From Methanobrevibacter sp. (GTDB taxonomy: Archaea > Methanobacteriota > Methanobacteria > Methanobacteriales > Methanobacteriaceae): a stretch of DNA of 48,751 bases. The notes under the pieces are model-generated. The model was not told the DNA's origin and ran no database searches. It worked only from the letters and a program-made list of their open reading frames with translations. Shown piece by piece: positions 18,472-27,873 of this stretch; within the stretch, counting starts at the first letter, position 1, and each line of letters begins with the position of its first letter. Location of the stretch: NCBI GenBank assembly GCA_017434525.1, contig JAFRFD010000095.1, positions 1-48,751 on the forward strand, in the 5' to 3' direction. The position numbers and the translations under genes were made by a program.

Positions 18472-20142
18472 ATGAATGATTTAGAAGAAATTATCTATAA
18501 ACATGCTTTACTCAACGCAGCAAAACATAAGGGAAGTGCAAATCCCGGTGCTGTGATGGGTTCTATCATGGCAAATGAGCCTGAACTTAGAAGTAAAGCT
18601 AAAGAAATCGGTCCGATGTCTGGTAAAATTGTAGCTAAAGTAAATGCTTTAAGTCCTGAAGAACAGGCAGCCGAAATGGAAAAATTAGGTGTGGAAATTG
18701 AAGACAAAAAGCCTAAAGCTAAAGAAGTGGGCTTACAGGAACTTCCAGGAACTCATGAAAACATCGTATTGAGATTTGCTCCAAATCCAAGCGGACCACT
18801 TCATATTGGACATTCTCGTGCTGCAGTTCCAAATGCGGAATACGTAAAAAGACATGACGGTAAATTAATCCTAAGGATTGAGGATACTGACCCAAAAAGG
18901 GTATATGAGCCTGCTTATGAGATGATTCCAGAGGATTTGGAATGGTTGGGAATCACTCCGGATGAGGTGATTTATCAGTCTGACAGGTTTGAAATTTATT
19001 ATGATTACGCTCGCCAATTAATTGAAAAAGGTGCTGCATACATGTGTACCTGTGATGGAGCTACCTTTAAAGAGCTTAAGGATAACTGCAAGCCATGTCC
19101 ATGTAGAGATAACTCTGTTGAAGAGAATTTGGAGTTATGGGATAAATTCAGTGAAATGGATGCCGGTGATGCAGTACTAAGAGTTAAGACAGACATTAAT
19201 CACAAAAATCCTGCAATTCGTGATTGGGTTGCTATGAGATTGGTCGATGAGGAACACCCTCGTTTAGGTACAAAATACAGAATCTATCCAATGATGAATT
19301 TCTCAGTTGCAGTGGATGACCACCTATTGGGATTGACTCATGTATTGAGAGGAAAAGACCATTTGGCCAATACGGAAAAGCAAAAGTACCTTTATGATCA
19401 TATGGGATGGGATGTGCCTGAATACATCCACTATGGAAGGCTTAAAATGGAGGATATTGCACTCAGTACTTCAAAAGCAATGGCAGGAATTGAAGAGGGA
19501 ACCTACAGCGGATGGGATGATCCAAGGCTTGGAACCTTAAGGGCCATTGCAAGACGTGGAATTGACCCAAGGACAATTTATGAATTAATCACTGAGATGG
19601 GTGTAAAAATGGCTGATTCAGCTATTAGCTGGAAAAAGATTTACGGTTTAAACCGTAACTTTTTAGAACCGGTAGCTAACAGGTATTTCTTCTGTGAAAA
19701 TCCTCAGCTAATTGAAGTTGCAGGATATGAGGCAGGTAAGGTCGATATTGAAAGGCCGCTTCATGCAGACCACCTTGACAGAGGTAACAGAGTGTTACCG
19801 TTTGACGGAAATGCGTATCTTGCCGAAAATGATATCAATGACGGAATATTCAGATTGATGGATGCCGTTAACGTTAACATCAATGGTGATGAAATCACAT
19901 ACCACTCCAAATCATTCGAAGATGCTCGTGAAGTTAAAGCCAGAATTATCCAATGGGTGCCTGTGGATGACAATGTTAATGTTAAAATAGTTATGGATGA
20001 TGCATCAACCAAAACTGGTCTTGGTGAAGGCGCACTCACTGATTTGAATGTTGGAGATGTAGTCCAATTTGAAAGAGTGGGTTTTGCACGTCTTGATGAG
20101 ATTAAAGATGATGAACTGATATTTTATTATGCCCACAAATAG
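18472..20142 (+). CDS. gltX: Glutamyl-tRNA synthetase (archaeal type)
   Basis: Charges tRNA-Glu and, in archaea that use the amidotransferase route, also tRNA-Gln. An N-terminal helical extension (1-90) precedes the class I catalytic core with HIGH at 111-114 ('NPSGPLHIGHSRAA') and the KMSKS counterpart 'ALSTSKA' near residue 330. The C-terminal part is the beta-barrel anticodon domain of the archaeal/eukaryotic type. It has 556 residues. GTGATGATTA precedes the ATG. The 'CTCDG...CKPCPCR' cysteines near 187-210 may bind zinc. Confidence 0.95.
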   Translation: MNDLEEIIYKHALLNAAKHKGSANPGAVMGSIMANEPELRSKAKEIGPMSGKIVAKVNALSPEEQAAEMEKLGVEIEDKKPKAKEVGLQELPGTHENIVLRFAPNPSGPLHIGHSRAAVPNAEYVKRHDGKLILRIEDTDPKRVYEPAYEMIPEDLEWLGITPDEVIYQSDRFEIYYDYARQLIEKGAAYMCTCDGATFKELKDNCKPCPCRDNSVEENLELWDKFSEMDAGDAVLRVKTDINHKNPAIRDWVAMRLVDEEHPRLGTKYRIYPMMNFSVAVDDHLLGLTHVLRGKDHLANTEKQKYLYDHMGWDVPEYIHYGRLKMEDIALSTSKAMAGIEEGTYSGWDDPRLGTLRAIARRGIDPRTIYELITEMGVKMADSAISWKKIYGLNRNFLEPVANRYFFCENPQLIEVAGYEAGKVDIERPLHADHLDRGNRVLPFDGNAYLAENDINDGIFRLMDAVNVNINGDEITYHSKSFEDAREVKARIIQWVPVDDNVNVKIVMDDASTKTGLGEGALTDLNVGDVVQFERVGFARLDEIKDDELIFYYAHK

Positions 20143-20150
20143 GTGATTCG

Positions 20151-20615
20151 ATGACAATGTTTTCAAACGGATTTTCAACTCTTCTAATGCCTGAAGATTT
20201 TGAACAAATCCCTCCTAAGGATGAATTTACAGATTTGTATTTGGTGAACACCAAAATTCCAATGTCCATAAAGTTTTCAACAACACCTACACTATCCGGA
20301 CTTCCAGACATAATGGAAGGCATTGAGAAAAACTTGGAAAACAATGACAGAATTACTGTGGTGACTTCAGATTTCATCGTTATTGATGGAAAAATCTATT
20401 ATATGATTGTTTCTTCATTCCAAGATGGTGAAAACCAGATTAGACGAAATGAATTTTTATATGTTGAAGATGACAATCTCTATATCTTCGAATACACATA
20501 TCCTTATGCAGATAGGGAATTGGATGACTTTTATCTAAACATAATTCGTTCCCTAAAAATCATTGTTCCCAAATACATTGTGGAAAATGGCAGTTATAGA
20601 ATTAATCAGGAATGA
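20151..20615 (+). CDS. Conserved hypothetical protein, possible PsbP/DcrB-like fold
   Basis: A 154-residue soluble protein without signal peptide or membrane segment. It alternates short strands ('ITVVTSDFIVIDGKIYYMIVSSF', 'EFLYVEDDNLYIFEYTYP') and ends with a helix before 'FYLNIIRSLKI'. That layout resembles the PsbP/Mog1/DcrB-like fold common in Methanobrevibacter, but I see no firm signature. GGTGAT overlapping the gltX stop gives tight coupling to gltX. It is the last gene before a hairpin terminator. Confidence 0.6.
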   Translation: MTMFSNGFSTLLMPEDFEQIPPKDEFTDLYLVNTKIPMSIKFSTTPTLSGLPDIMEGIEKNLENNDRITVVTSDFIVIDGKIYYMIVSSFQDGENQIRRNEFLYVEDDNLYIFEYTYPYADRELDDFYLNIIRSLKIIVPKYIVENGSYRINQE

Positions 20616-20637
20616 TTAATTTTATTTTCTTTTTTTA
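20601..20637 (+). terminator. Stop-codon-straddling hairpin terminator
   Basis: ATTAATCA-GGAA-TGATTAAT is a perfect 8-bp hairpin (20601-20620) whose right arm contains the TGA stop of the upstream gene. A T-rich tail ending in seven T follows. Confidence 0.75.
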
Positions 20638-20775
20638 AAGATTTCTATTTTTTTCAAACAACTTAACAGCACATTTCGTTTATAATATGTGTTTATTAAT
20701 GTTCAATTTTAATATATTTTGTGAAAACTTTTAATGCTTATACTTTTTATAATTAACATTTAATTTGGTGATTTT

Positions 20776-21858
20776 TTGCAAAATCAAACTAAAACTAAAA
20801 GGATATTCTATTTTGATGCTCTAAGAATGCTTGCAATTATTTCTGTAATATTATTTCACATATTTGGAAGCACTAATCAAATGACTGTTGGAGGATATGG
20901 TGCTCCCCCTTCATTGAGTTGGTTTATAAACGATGTAAATGTTGTTTGCTTTAGATTTGGTGTTGATTTGTTCTTAATGCTTTCAGGGGCATTGTCTTTA
21001 GGTAGAAACTGGGATATTAAATCTTTTTTAGGAAAGAGATTTCCTAGAATTATAGGGCCATTTGTTTTCTGGGGGTTTATTTTAAGCTTAGTATCTGTTT
21101 TAATCTCCTATTTTTATCCCAATGTTTTAAAAACAATTGATCCATATACAATCTATAATTTTTTAATATATCTTGTAAATTCCTATTTGGTTAATAATGA
21201 GAATTTTGGTCCCTATTGGTTTTTTTGGATGATTCTTGGGACTTATTTAATCATGCCAATATTAAATAAATGGTTACTTAATTCGGAGTTGAAAGAGGCG
21301 GAATATTTCTTAGCAATTTGGGCAATAACCTGTATTTTTGATTTTACTTTTTTCATCAATATTCCAATTAATCTAAATTATTTCACAGGACCAATTGGGA
21401 TGGTGGTTTTAGGTTATTATTTGAGACATACAAAAAGAAAAATTTTCAATAATGTTAATTATTCAATCATATTTATAATCATTTCAGCATTATTGTTACT
21501 TTTAGTTTCACATATGCTTTCAACATCTAGCGGATATTATATATTTAACAGATATAACATTTTAATAGTCATTGAGGTAATTGGAATATTTAATTTGCTT
21601 AAAAATTTAAATTTAGACCTTGATTCCTCCTCTATATTTTATAAGACTACTTTTTCAATAGCTAAATATAGTTATGGGATTTATTTAATTCATCAATTTG
21701 TTATATTTATTGTAATGGTTATTCTCAATGAATTTATAAGCATAGGTCCTGTTTATTATATGTTAATACTGTTTGTTTGTACTTTATGCGGATCATGGGG
21801 ATTATTGGCTATGTTAAATAGAATTCCTTATGTAAATAGGGTTATTGGTGCTAAGTAA
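20776..21858 (+). CDS. Acyltransferase family 3 membrane protein
   Basis: Integral membrane O-acyltransferase of the Acyl_transf_3 (OafA/WecH-like) type, 360 residues, about ten hydrophobic segments. The opening 'RIFYFDALRMLAIISVILFHIFG' has the conserved Arg and the catalytic-type His, and 'YSYGIYLIHQFVIF' near the end is another family hallmark. The start is TTG at 20776 behind GGTGAT; the first in-frame ATG would remove the N-terminal motif. The likely role is acylation of a surface glycan or lipid. It is monocistronic, and converges on the repeat protein. Confidence 0.85.
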   Translation: MQNQTKTKRIFYFDALRMLAIISVILFHIFGSTNQMTVGGYGAPPSLSWFINDVNVVCFRFGVDLFLMLSGALSLGRNWDIKSFLGKRFPRIIGPFVFWGFILSLVSVLISYFYPNVLKTIDPYTIYNFLIYLVNSYLVNNENFGPYWFFWMILGTYLIMPILNKWLLNSELKEAEYFLAIWAITCIFDFTFFINIPINLNYFTGPIGMVVLGYYLRHTKRKIFNNVNYSIIFIIISALLLLLVSHMLSTSSGYYIFNRYNILIVIEVIGIFNLLKNLNLDLDSSSIFYKTTFSIAKYSYGIYLIHQFVIFIVMVILNEFISIGPVYYMLILFVCTLCGSWGLLAMLNRIPYVNRVIGAK

Positions 21859-21928
21859 TATAATTAATGTTTCTATATAACTCAAAACTTTAAATTCAGT
21901 TAAAAATAGGTAATATGGTGTTAAAGTA

Positions 21929-21956
21929 AAAAAGATATAATCTAATATATCTTTTT
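21929..21956. terminator. Bidirectional hairpin between convergent genes
   Basis: AAAAAGATATA (21929-21939) pairs perfectly with TATATCTTTTT (21946-21956), and the loop lies over the stop codon of the minus-strand gene. T-runs occur at the end of either strand, so it can end transcription from both sides. Confidence 0.65.
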
Positions 21957-23603
21957 CACATCTTCTGGTTTGATAGTGATATTTTTACGTCTGTATCTAA
22001 CGGAAATGTCATCACCATTAATTGCATAAACTTGACTGGAGTATGTTTCTCCATCATGTCTGAATATGATTTCATCTCCTTTTTTAAGAACAATATCAGC
22101 ATTGCCCAATTGTATTTTAATATTATCCCTAGATGGTTTAGGTTTAATGGCATCAACTTTAGGGATTGCTAATTCAGGTTCCGGAGCTTTTTCGACTTTA
22201 TTTAATAATCTGCGTGTATTTTCTTCCCTTATGGCTTGGTCGTAATCCGGTTCATACACTTCTCCAAATTCATCGTGTGTTTCGTTGATGATTGGCTCGT
22301 ATTCATCATATTCTTCAAAGTCATTAACATTTCTGATGTATGACTCTTGAATGTCATCTAAAGGATCAATTTCCGGTTCTGATGGTCCTTTTAATTTTTC
22401 TTTGACATCTTGGAATAATCTTGAACCTTTAATGGTATTGGTGATTTTAGCCAAATCTTTCCTGTAATCAAGGTCATTTACTTCTTTACTTTCAAATAAA
22501 TTGCGGCCATCAATCGGTGAGCTTAAATCTTCTGTTTTTTCCTCAATTTTAGTAGGGGATTTTAAAACAGGTTCTTTAATTTCCTCTTCGGAATTTAATA
22601 ATGTTTCAGTAATGTTTTCGCTTTCGGAAATGCTTTCAATTTCTTCTTCTTTTTCTTGAGATGCATTGTCAATAGCTTCTGCAATCTCTTTTTGTGACAC
22701 GACTGGAGTTTCCTCTTCAACTTGAGTTTCTTGTGTGTCTTCAACATCTAAAACATCCTGAATTGTTGGTTCTGTTTTTTCTTCGACAATTTCTTCGGTT
22801 GGTTGTTCTTCGATTATGTCTTGGATTGTTGGTTCTGTTTTCACTTCAGCGATTTCTTCAGTTGCTTGTTCTTCGATTATGTCTTGGATTGTTGGTTCTG
22901 TTTTTTCTTCGACAATTTCTTCGGTTGGTTGTTCTTCGATTATGTCTTGGATTGTTGGTTCTGTTTTCACTTCAGCTTCTTCATTATTTAAAGCACCTAC
23001 AATTTCTTCATCCGCTAAGATTTCTTCAATGAGTTTTTCTTCAACATCCTCATTTTCTTTTCTTTGCCTGATGCTTTCTTTAATTTCTGTTAAATCCTCA
23101 TCATCTTTTTGGATTTGTTGGGATTCTTTTTCTCTTTCACTATCTTTTCTTTTAGATTCTTTAATAAGTTCATCAATAGTAAATAAGTCTTTCAATTCAT
23201 GTTTTTCATTATCTGGAGTCATAATTTCAACCTGCTTTTGTGTCATTGGTTCTTGAGTTTTTTTAACTTCATTATCATAATTAATTAGCACTTGATTTTG
23301 AGATTTATATTCAATATTTTTATAGTTGTTATTTTCAACTATTGGTTCTATATAACCGTCAAAGTTATCTTGTGAAACTTCTTCAATAGGATATGTGTCG
23401 GTTGGTTGAGTAAAATGAGTTTGAGGAGTATTGGATTCTTTATTTTCATCCCGTGAGAGTATTCCTCCAATGGTATCTTTAGATATGATTGATCGTTCGT
23501 CTTTTTCTAATTCGGCACCTTTATAATGTAATTTAACTGCGATTATGGCAATTATACCAATTATTAAAATTGTTATCCAAAGTAACATTGTCAATTCATT
23601 CAT
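21942..23603 (-). CDS. Membrane-anchored Glu-rich repeat protein
   Basis: 553 residues. An N-terminal hydrophobic helix ('MLLWITILIIGIIAIIAVKL', about 5-25) anchors a long acidic, low-complexity region. Near the middle, a 21-residue unit with core TEPTIQDIIEEQ occurs four times (63-bp DNA repeats). The last 60 residues ('IQLGNADIVLKKGDEIIFRHDGETYSSQ...DISVRYRRKN') look like a small SH3-like beta-barrel. Orientation of the anchor is uncertain; the acidic linker and barrel are probably cytoplasmic since lysines follow the helix. I recognise no functional family. Confidence 0.7.
   Translation of the reverse strand: MNELTMLLWITILIIGIIAIIAVKLHYKGAELEKDERSIISKDTIGGILSRDENKESNTPQTHFTQPTDTYPIEEVSQDNFDGYIEPIVENNNYKNIEYKSQNQVLINYDNEVKKTQEPMTQKQVEIMTPDNEKHELKDLFTIDELIKESKRKDSEREKESQQIQKDDEDLTEIKESIRQRKENEDVEEKLIEEILADEEIVGALNNEEAEVKTEPTIQDIIEEQPTEEIVEEKTEPTIQDIIEEQATEEIAEVKTEPTIQDIIEEQPTEEIVEEKTEPTIQDVLDVEDTQETQVEEETPVVSQKEIAEAIDNASQEKEEEIESISESENITETLLNSEEEIKEPVLKSPTKIEEKTEDLSSPIDGRNLFESKEVNDLDYRKDLAKITNTIKGSRLFQDVKEKLKGPSEPEIDPLDDIQESYIRNVNDFEEYDEYEPIINETHDEFGEVYEPDYDQAIREENTRRLLNKVEKAPEPELAIPKVDAIKPKPSRDNIKIQLGNADIVLKKGDEIIFRHDGETYSSQVYAINGDDISVRYRRKNITIKPEDVKKIY
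22762..22976 (-). repeat. Four tandem 63-bp coding repeats (126-bp higher-order unit)
   Basis: Units begin at 22762, 22825, 22888 and 22951, exactly 63 bases apart. Units 1 and 3 are identical, and units 2 and 4 share a different variant, so a 126-bp pair appears to have been duplicated recently. The reading frame is preserved. Confidence 0.9.
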
Positions 23604-24003
23604 TTATCCCAACTCAATCCTAGTTTATATTATAGTATATATTTGTAAAATCATAATTTAAATATTTTTACATGTTTACAATTTTTTTCTTATTTTTCTT
23701 AAATTAATAAACAGTTTACTATATTTTATCTAATTTTGATTGTAGATGATTCTAGATTATAATTACTGAAAACAATTGAAGATAACCTTATTTTACTAAA
23801 ATTAATATTTTACTGTTATTTCCATTATTTTTCATTTGGATTTCGTGTGTTTTTTCCATACATTCATATTTATATATCCTTAAAATAAAATATAAATTAG
23901 ATTAATATTTATCAAAAATATATCGAAAACTATGGCTTTCATAAGTCATGGATGAATTACACAGTAGGGCATTTGTTGTTAAATGCTCTTGAGGTGGATT
24001 TAA
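23604..24003. other. Non-coding interval upstream of dapL
   Basis: The left part (23604-23860) is very AT-rich, with no coherent reading frame and no tRNA-like fold that I can see. The right part holds a candidate TATA element (TTTATATAT, 23869-23877) and a roughly 100-base structured leader. Confidence 0.6.
23932..23996 (+). promoter_or_regulatory. Structured 5' leader of dapL with two hairpins
   Basis: Hairpin 1 is ATGGCTT-TCAT-AAGTCAT (23932-23949, one G-T pair). Hairpin 2 is AGGGCATTT-GTTGTT-AAATGCTCT (23966-23989, nine pairs with one G-T). The GAGGTG ribosome binding site starts two bases after hairpin 2 (23991-23996). With a TATA element near 23873, the untranslated leader would be about 100 bases, long for this type of genome. 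No known riboswitch class is recognised. Confidence 0.45.
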
Positions 24004-25239
24004 ATGGTTGTTAAAATTAATGAGAATTATCTTAAATTAAAAAGCAGTTATCTTTTTGTTGAAGTTGCAAGAAGAGAAGCAGAATTTACAAAAGCGCATC
24101 CGGATGCAAATGTTATCAAAATGGGTATTGGGGATGTAACTAAACCATTAGTACCTGCAGTAGTTAACGCATTTAGAGAAGCTGTTGATGAGATGGGCAA
24201 TGCTGATACTTTTATGGGATACGGTCCAGAACAGGGTTATGGCTTTTTAGCGGAAGCCATCATCAAAAATGACTATAACAAATATGGAATTTCACTGGAT
24301 ACAGATGAAGTATTCATAAGCGATGGAGCAAAATGTGATACTGGAAACATCCAAGAGATATTTGGAATTGACAATAAAATCGCAGTGACTGACCCTGTTT
24401 ACACAGTATATGTTGATACAAATGTAATGGCTGGAAGAACTGGTGAAATGGGTGATGATGGAATGTATGAAGGTTTAACATACCTTAAATGCAATGCTGA
24501 TAACGGTTTTGTCCCTGAACTTCCATCCGAGCCGGTTGATATACTATATTTATGCTATCCAAATAATCCAACAGGAACAACACTTACAAAAGATCAACTA
24601 AAGGTGTTTGTAGATTGGGCAAAAGAAAATAAGGCCATCATATTGTTTGATGCAGCTTATGAAATGTTCATAACTGAAGATAATGTTCCTCACAGTATAT
24701 ATGAAATTGAAGGCGCAAAAGAAGTTGCAATAGAATTCAGAAGCTTTTCCAAAACCGCAGGATTTACCGGAACCCGTTGTGCATATACTGTTGTTCCTAA
24801 AGAACTGAAAGGATATGATAGTGAAGGAAATGAAGTAGAAATTAATCCATTATGGAATAGAAGGCAAACCACAAAATTCAATGGAGCATCTTATCCGGTA
24901 CAAAGGGCTGCTGAAGCAACTTATTCTGCAGAAGGCCAAGAGCAAATAAGTGAAGTTGTTGACTATTACATGGCTAATGCAAAAATTATTAGAGAAAGTT
25001 TATCTGACATCGGCCTTGAAGTCTATGGTGGAGTAAATTCTCCTTATATATGGGTAAAGACTCCTAATGATATGGATTCCTGGGCATTCTTTGATTTATT
25101 ATTAAATGAAGCCAATGTTGTTGGAACTCCAGGTTCAGGATTTGGTCCGAGTGGAGAAGGTTACTTAAGGCTTACAGCATTCAATACTTTGGAAAATACA
25201 AAAGAAGCAATGGATAGAATTTCAAAATTAGAATTTTAG
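24004..25239 (+). CDS. dapL: LL-diaminopimelate aminotransferase
   Basis: PLP-dependent class I/II aminotransferase that makes LL-diaminopimelate directly from tetrahydrodipicolinate in lysine biosynthesis. It has 411 residues. '[19 protein letters not shown]' and 'GIGDVTKPL' open the protein as in DapL; '[10 protein letters not shown]' and the PLP-lysine motif '[12 protein letters not shown]' (Lys near 250) are clear. GAGGTG precedes the ATG. It is the first gene of a four-gene unit whose other members are uncharacterised. Confidence 0.93.
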   Translation: MVVKINENYLKLKSSYLFVEVARREAEFTKAHPDANVIKMGIGDVTKPLVPAVVNAFREAVDEMGNADTFMGYGPEQGYGFLAEAIIKNDYNKYGISLDTDEVFISDGAKCDTGNIQEIFGIDNKIAVTDPVYTVYVDTNVMAGRTGEMGDDGMYEGLTYLKCNADNGFVPELPSEPVDILYLCYPNNPTGTTLTKDQLKVFVDWAKENKAIILFDAAYEMFITEDNVPHSIYEIEGAKEVAIEFRSFSKTAGFTGTRCAYTVVPKELKGYDSEGNEVEINPLWNRRQTTKFNGASYPVQRAAEATYSAEGQEQISEVVDYYMANAKIIRESLSDIGLEVYGGVNSPYIWVKTPNDMDSWAFFDLLLNEANVVGTPGSGFGPSGEGYLRLTAFNTLENTKEAMDRISKLEF

Positions 25240-25248
25240 GTGTTTAAT

Positions 25249-25944
25249 TTGAAAGCTAAATTTGAAAAACCAATACAAATAGAAGATGGCGATTCTTTTA
25301 AAGTAGTTTTATCTAAATATGGTGCTTTGGCACTTGATAAGCAAGAAAATCTTTCAGATTTAATCGGTGAAACTCCTGGCGATTTAGATATTGAAAAAGG
25401 TGTTATTTCCTTTGGCGATATTGAAATGCCTGTTCAAATTTTAGGTTTTTACTCAGATGAATTGCATCAATGGTCATGGGCATGGGATAATGAATCTATT
25501 GGATTTGACGATGCTTTAATCCAGTCAGCCCGTCAAATGAAAGCCATTGGTGATGAATTTGACATTCCTGAATTCAATTCACCTGTTATTGCTGGAGATA
25601 TTAATGCTTGTCATGCCCTGGCAATGACAACAATTTCAGTTTTAAATCTAGACGGATACTATGCAGTATCTGAAGAGGGTTTAGACATCTTTGTTGGCAT
25701 CGAATCAGATTTAATCAAAGAAAATGATTCAGTTCAAAAGTTCAGAAATACATTTGCGATTTTCCAAAAGAATTTCAAGGTATTTCCTAAAATTGCATTC
25801 GAAGGATATACAAAACTTAAAGGATACGTCTACAAACCTCATGATGATTTTGCAGTTGCTAAAGTTGGAGAAAGTAGGGTTATTGTAGGATTCACCGAAA
25901 GAGGAAACGTAACCCATATTCAAATGCTTGTAGAAGAAGATTAG
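25249..25944 (+). CDS. Hypothetical protein, DUF6882-like
   Basis: A soluble protein of 231 residues with a Trp-rich motif 'HQWSWAWDNESIGF' near residue 80, resembling the DUF6882 family as I recall it. The start is probably TTG at 25249, six bases after AGGTG; the GTG at 25240 would overlap that site. No signal peptide or membrane segment. It follows dapL by nine bases, but no role in lysine synthesis can be claimed. Confidence 0.65.
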   Translation: MKAKFEKPIQIEDGDSFKVVLSKYGALALDKQENLSDLIGETPGDLDIEKGVISFGDIEMPVQILGFYSDELHQWSWAWDNESIGFDDALIQSARQMKAIGDEFDIPEFNSPVIAGDINACHALAMTTISVLNLDGYYAVSEEGLDIFVGIESDLIKENDSVQKFRNTFAIFQKNFKVFPKIAFEGYTKLKGYVYKPHDDFAVAKVGESRVIVGFTERGNVTHIQMLVEED

Positions 25945-25951
25945 GGGTATT

Positions 25952-26542
25952 ATGAATCAGGATTTAGTTGATGAATTGGATTATATGATAGATTTACTAG
26001 CTAAATCTGGATTTTTTAGCGAAGATGAGATTATAGAAATATTGGAAGATCAATTTATTGATGAAGATATTGATTTTTCCAAATTCAATATTTCTTTGAA
26101 TGATTTTGGCAATGTCAATTTTAACAGGCTTGAAAAAGTCTTTAAGGCATTATCTCACAGAGATATTGTAGCAATTCATAATTGCGGATATGATATTGAA
26201 GAAGGAGTGGGTGATGCTTTTGAACTTTACGTCCATCTGAGAAATAATAAATTCAACCCTGAAGGATTTTGCTTTTACACTTTTGAAGATGTTGAAGAGG
26301 CAATTGAAGATGAAAAGTTGAAAATCACTTTTGGGGATTTTGAAAACAATGAAAATAAGGCATTGCAGATAGGTCATATTGTCAGTGATGCTTTAAAATC
26401 AGAAGGATTTTCGATTGTTTGGGATGGAACCATTAATAATCAGATTGAATTAAATCCATTTAAATGGGATAAATCCTTTGATGATAGTAAAGAATTTGAA
26501 ATTGAAGGAGCATACGATATTTTTACTAAAAACAGGTGTTAA
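25952..26542 (+). CDS. Hypothetical protein, DUF6891-like
   Basis: An acidic soluble protein of 196 residues. 'ALSHRDIVAIHNCGYDIEEG', 'GFCFYTFEDVEEAIEDEKLKITFGDF' and 'IVWDGTINNQIEL' resemble the DUF6891 family as I recall it. The family function is unknown. GGGGTATT precedes the ATG, seven bases after the upstream stop, so it is in the dapL unit. Confidence 0.62.
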   Translation: MNQDLVDELDYMIDLLAKSGFFSEDEIIEILEDQFIDEDIDFSKFNISLNDFGNVNFNRLEKVFKALSHRDIVAIHNCGYDIEEGVGDAFELYVHLRNNKFNPEGFCFYTFEDVEEAIEDEKLKITFGDFENNENKALQIGHIVSDALKSEGFSIVWDGTINNQIELNPFKWDKSFDDSKEFEIEGAYDIFTKNRC

Positions 26543-26543
26543 A

Positions 26544-27137
26544 ATGAATATGCGGTCACTAAAACTAATTCATGATGTAATTGTTAATTCAGGTAAATGG
26601 ACTTCTATTGAAATGGCTCAGGATTCAATTTACATAGAATTTAAGGATGTCGAGCTTGGAGTTCCTAAAGAGACTGAAGATTTTTCACTGACAGTTCGTT
26701 TTGCTGTTGATTCATTTATCACTGCATTTTATGATAATATTTGGGACATTGAATTTTTGGCCAAATATAACTTTAAAAGCCAGCTTTTAAGTGAAGAAGT
26801 TGATTTCAATGTCAAAGACATTAAATTTGTTGATTTCGAATATCTCAACACATTTTTCTATAACTATAAAAAACAAAAAACAATATCTGTCATTGAAGAC
26901 TTTGATATTCATAATATTCGAAACGACTTTTTCATGTTGGTTGAAACAGATGAGATGGCTATTGTAGTTGGGGGAAATCAGATGGATTTCTTCACCAAAT
27001 ATGAAAGGTTGGATGATACATCACTCAGGGAACTGTCCAATCAATGGATGCTTTACTTTTTAAAATATCATTTGAAAAGAAACATTATTAAAGATCCGAT
27101 GTGTGAAAATCATCCGTTGAGATATACCAAAAAATAA
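26544..27137 (+). CDS. Hypothetical protein of the dapL unit
   Basis: 197 residues, not recognised. It is soluble, with mixed strands and helices; Phe, Tyr and acidic residues are abundant and there is a single cysteine near the C-terminus. I place the start at the ATG at 26544 behind CAGGTG; an in-frame ATG at 26478 lies inside the preceding gene. One base separates it from the upstream stop, and it shares the operon's size class and style with its two neighbours. Confidence 0.6.
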   Translation: MNMRSLKLIHDVIVNSGKWTSIEMAQDSIYIEFKDVELGVPKETEDFSLTVRFAVDSFITAFYDNIWDIEFLAKYNFKSQLLSEEVDFNVKDIKFVDFEYLNTFFYNYKKQKTISVIEDFDIHNIRNDFFMLVETDEMAIVVGGNQMDFFTKYERLDDTSLRELSNQWMLYFLKYHLKRNIIKDPMCENHPLRYTKK

Positions 27138-27175
27138 TTTTATTTTATTTTTATTAAATATATTAAAAAAATTAG

Positions 27176-27218
27176 TTTAATAGATATTTTAATTAACTCT
27201 TTTTCAATATCTATTAAA
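27176..27218. terminator. Perfect 13-bp hairpin between convergent units
   Basis: TTTAATAGATATT (27176-27188) pairs perfectly with AATATCTATTAAA (27206-27218) around a 17-base loop rich in T and C. It lies in the 112-base gap between convergent genes, so a bidirectional terminator is likely. Confidence 0.6.
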
Positions 27219-27249
27219 ATTATTATTCGTCATTTTAAGTATATTACAG

Positions 27250-27873
27250 TTAGTGTGGAATGTGATTTGCTATAAAATTATATATGAACCACACGCCTGA
27301 TACAAATCCATTGAATTCATGGTTATGGATGTTGCTCATATCATCCTCAATACGGTCATCAATTTCTTTTACAAATGTGGAATTGTTGTAGTCATGGTCT
27401 GTGAAATAATGGACCTGTATTGCATAGTTTGTATCTTCTTTAGGGAACACATAACTTACTCCAACATGGCTCCAAACTTGATCATTATCTCTAGAAGGAT
27501 TTGAGAAATATTGTTTTGAAACTTCAACTCCGCTTAAAGTAGACTTTTCATTTTTTAAAACTTTATATCCTCCATCTTCCATGGCTCTAAATTTGGCTTC
27601 CGATATGGCCGTAATATGGTCTTCAGGCCAATCATCCCAGTGATCAATTACGACATATCCATTAGAAATTCCTTGGAGAGTTTTAGCAGCATCTGTCATG
27701 TTGATTTCATCAGTTGTGTTCCATGCTTGCGGAACAACTGTGATACTGTGGCCAAAATCAATTGTTTTGTCAGTATGGAAACTTAAAAAACTATTAATTC
27801 CATTAATATTAACTGCAATAAATATGATGAAAACAATAACTAGGAATCCACGTACCATGTCTTCTCGTCTCAT
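27250..27873 (-). CDS. Membrane-anchored extracytoplasmic protein
   Basis: 207 residues. A hydrophobic segment at about 8-28 ('VRGFLVIVFIIFIAVNING') serves as signal anchor; the rest is predicted outside the cell. The body alternates strands and may be a PsbP/Mog1-like domain, a weak assignment. Its ATG overlaps the stop of the glycosyltransferase gene (ATGA) with AGGAGGT upstream, so it is translationally coupled to that enzyme and may assist it at the membrane. Confidence 0.65.
   Translation of the reverse strand: MRREDMVRGFLVIVFIIFIAVNINGINSFLSFHTDKTIDFGHSITVVPQAWNTTDEINMTDAAKTLQGISNGYVVIDHWDDWPEDHITAISEAKFRAMEDGGYKVLKNEKSTLSGVEVSKQYFSNPSRDNDQVWSHVGVSYVFPKEDTNYAIQVHYFTDHDYNNSTFVKEIDDRIEDDMSNIHNHEFNGFVSGVWFIYNFIANHIPH

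Noticed and set aside
22762..22976. Possible CRISPR array (regular spacing)
   Set aside because: The 63-bp units are contiguous, in frame and protein-coding, with no repeat-spacer alternation; no cas genes are nearby.
22694..23256. Plus-strand open frames opposite the Glu-rich repeat protein
   Set aside because: They are Leu/Phe/Ser-rich low-complexity antisense shadows of the repeats, without ribosome binding sites; the minus-strand frame has a clear anchor and C-terminal domain.
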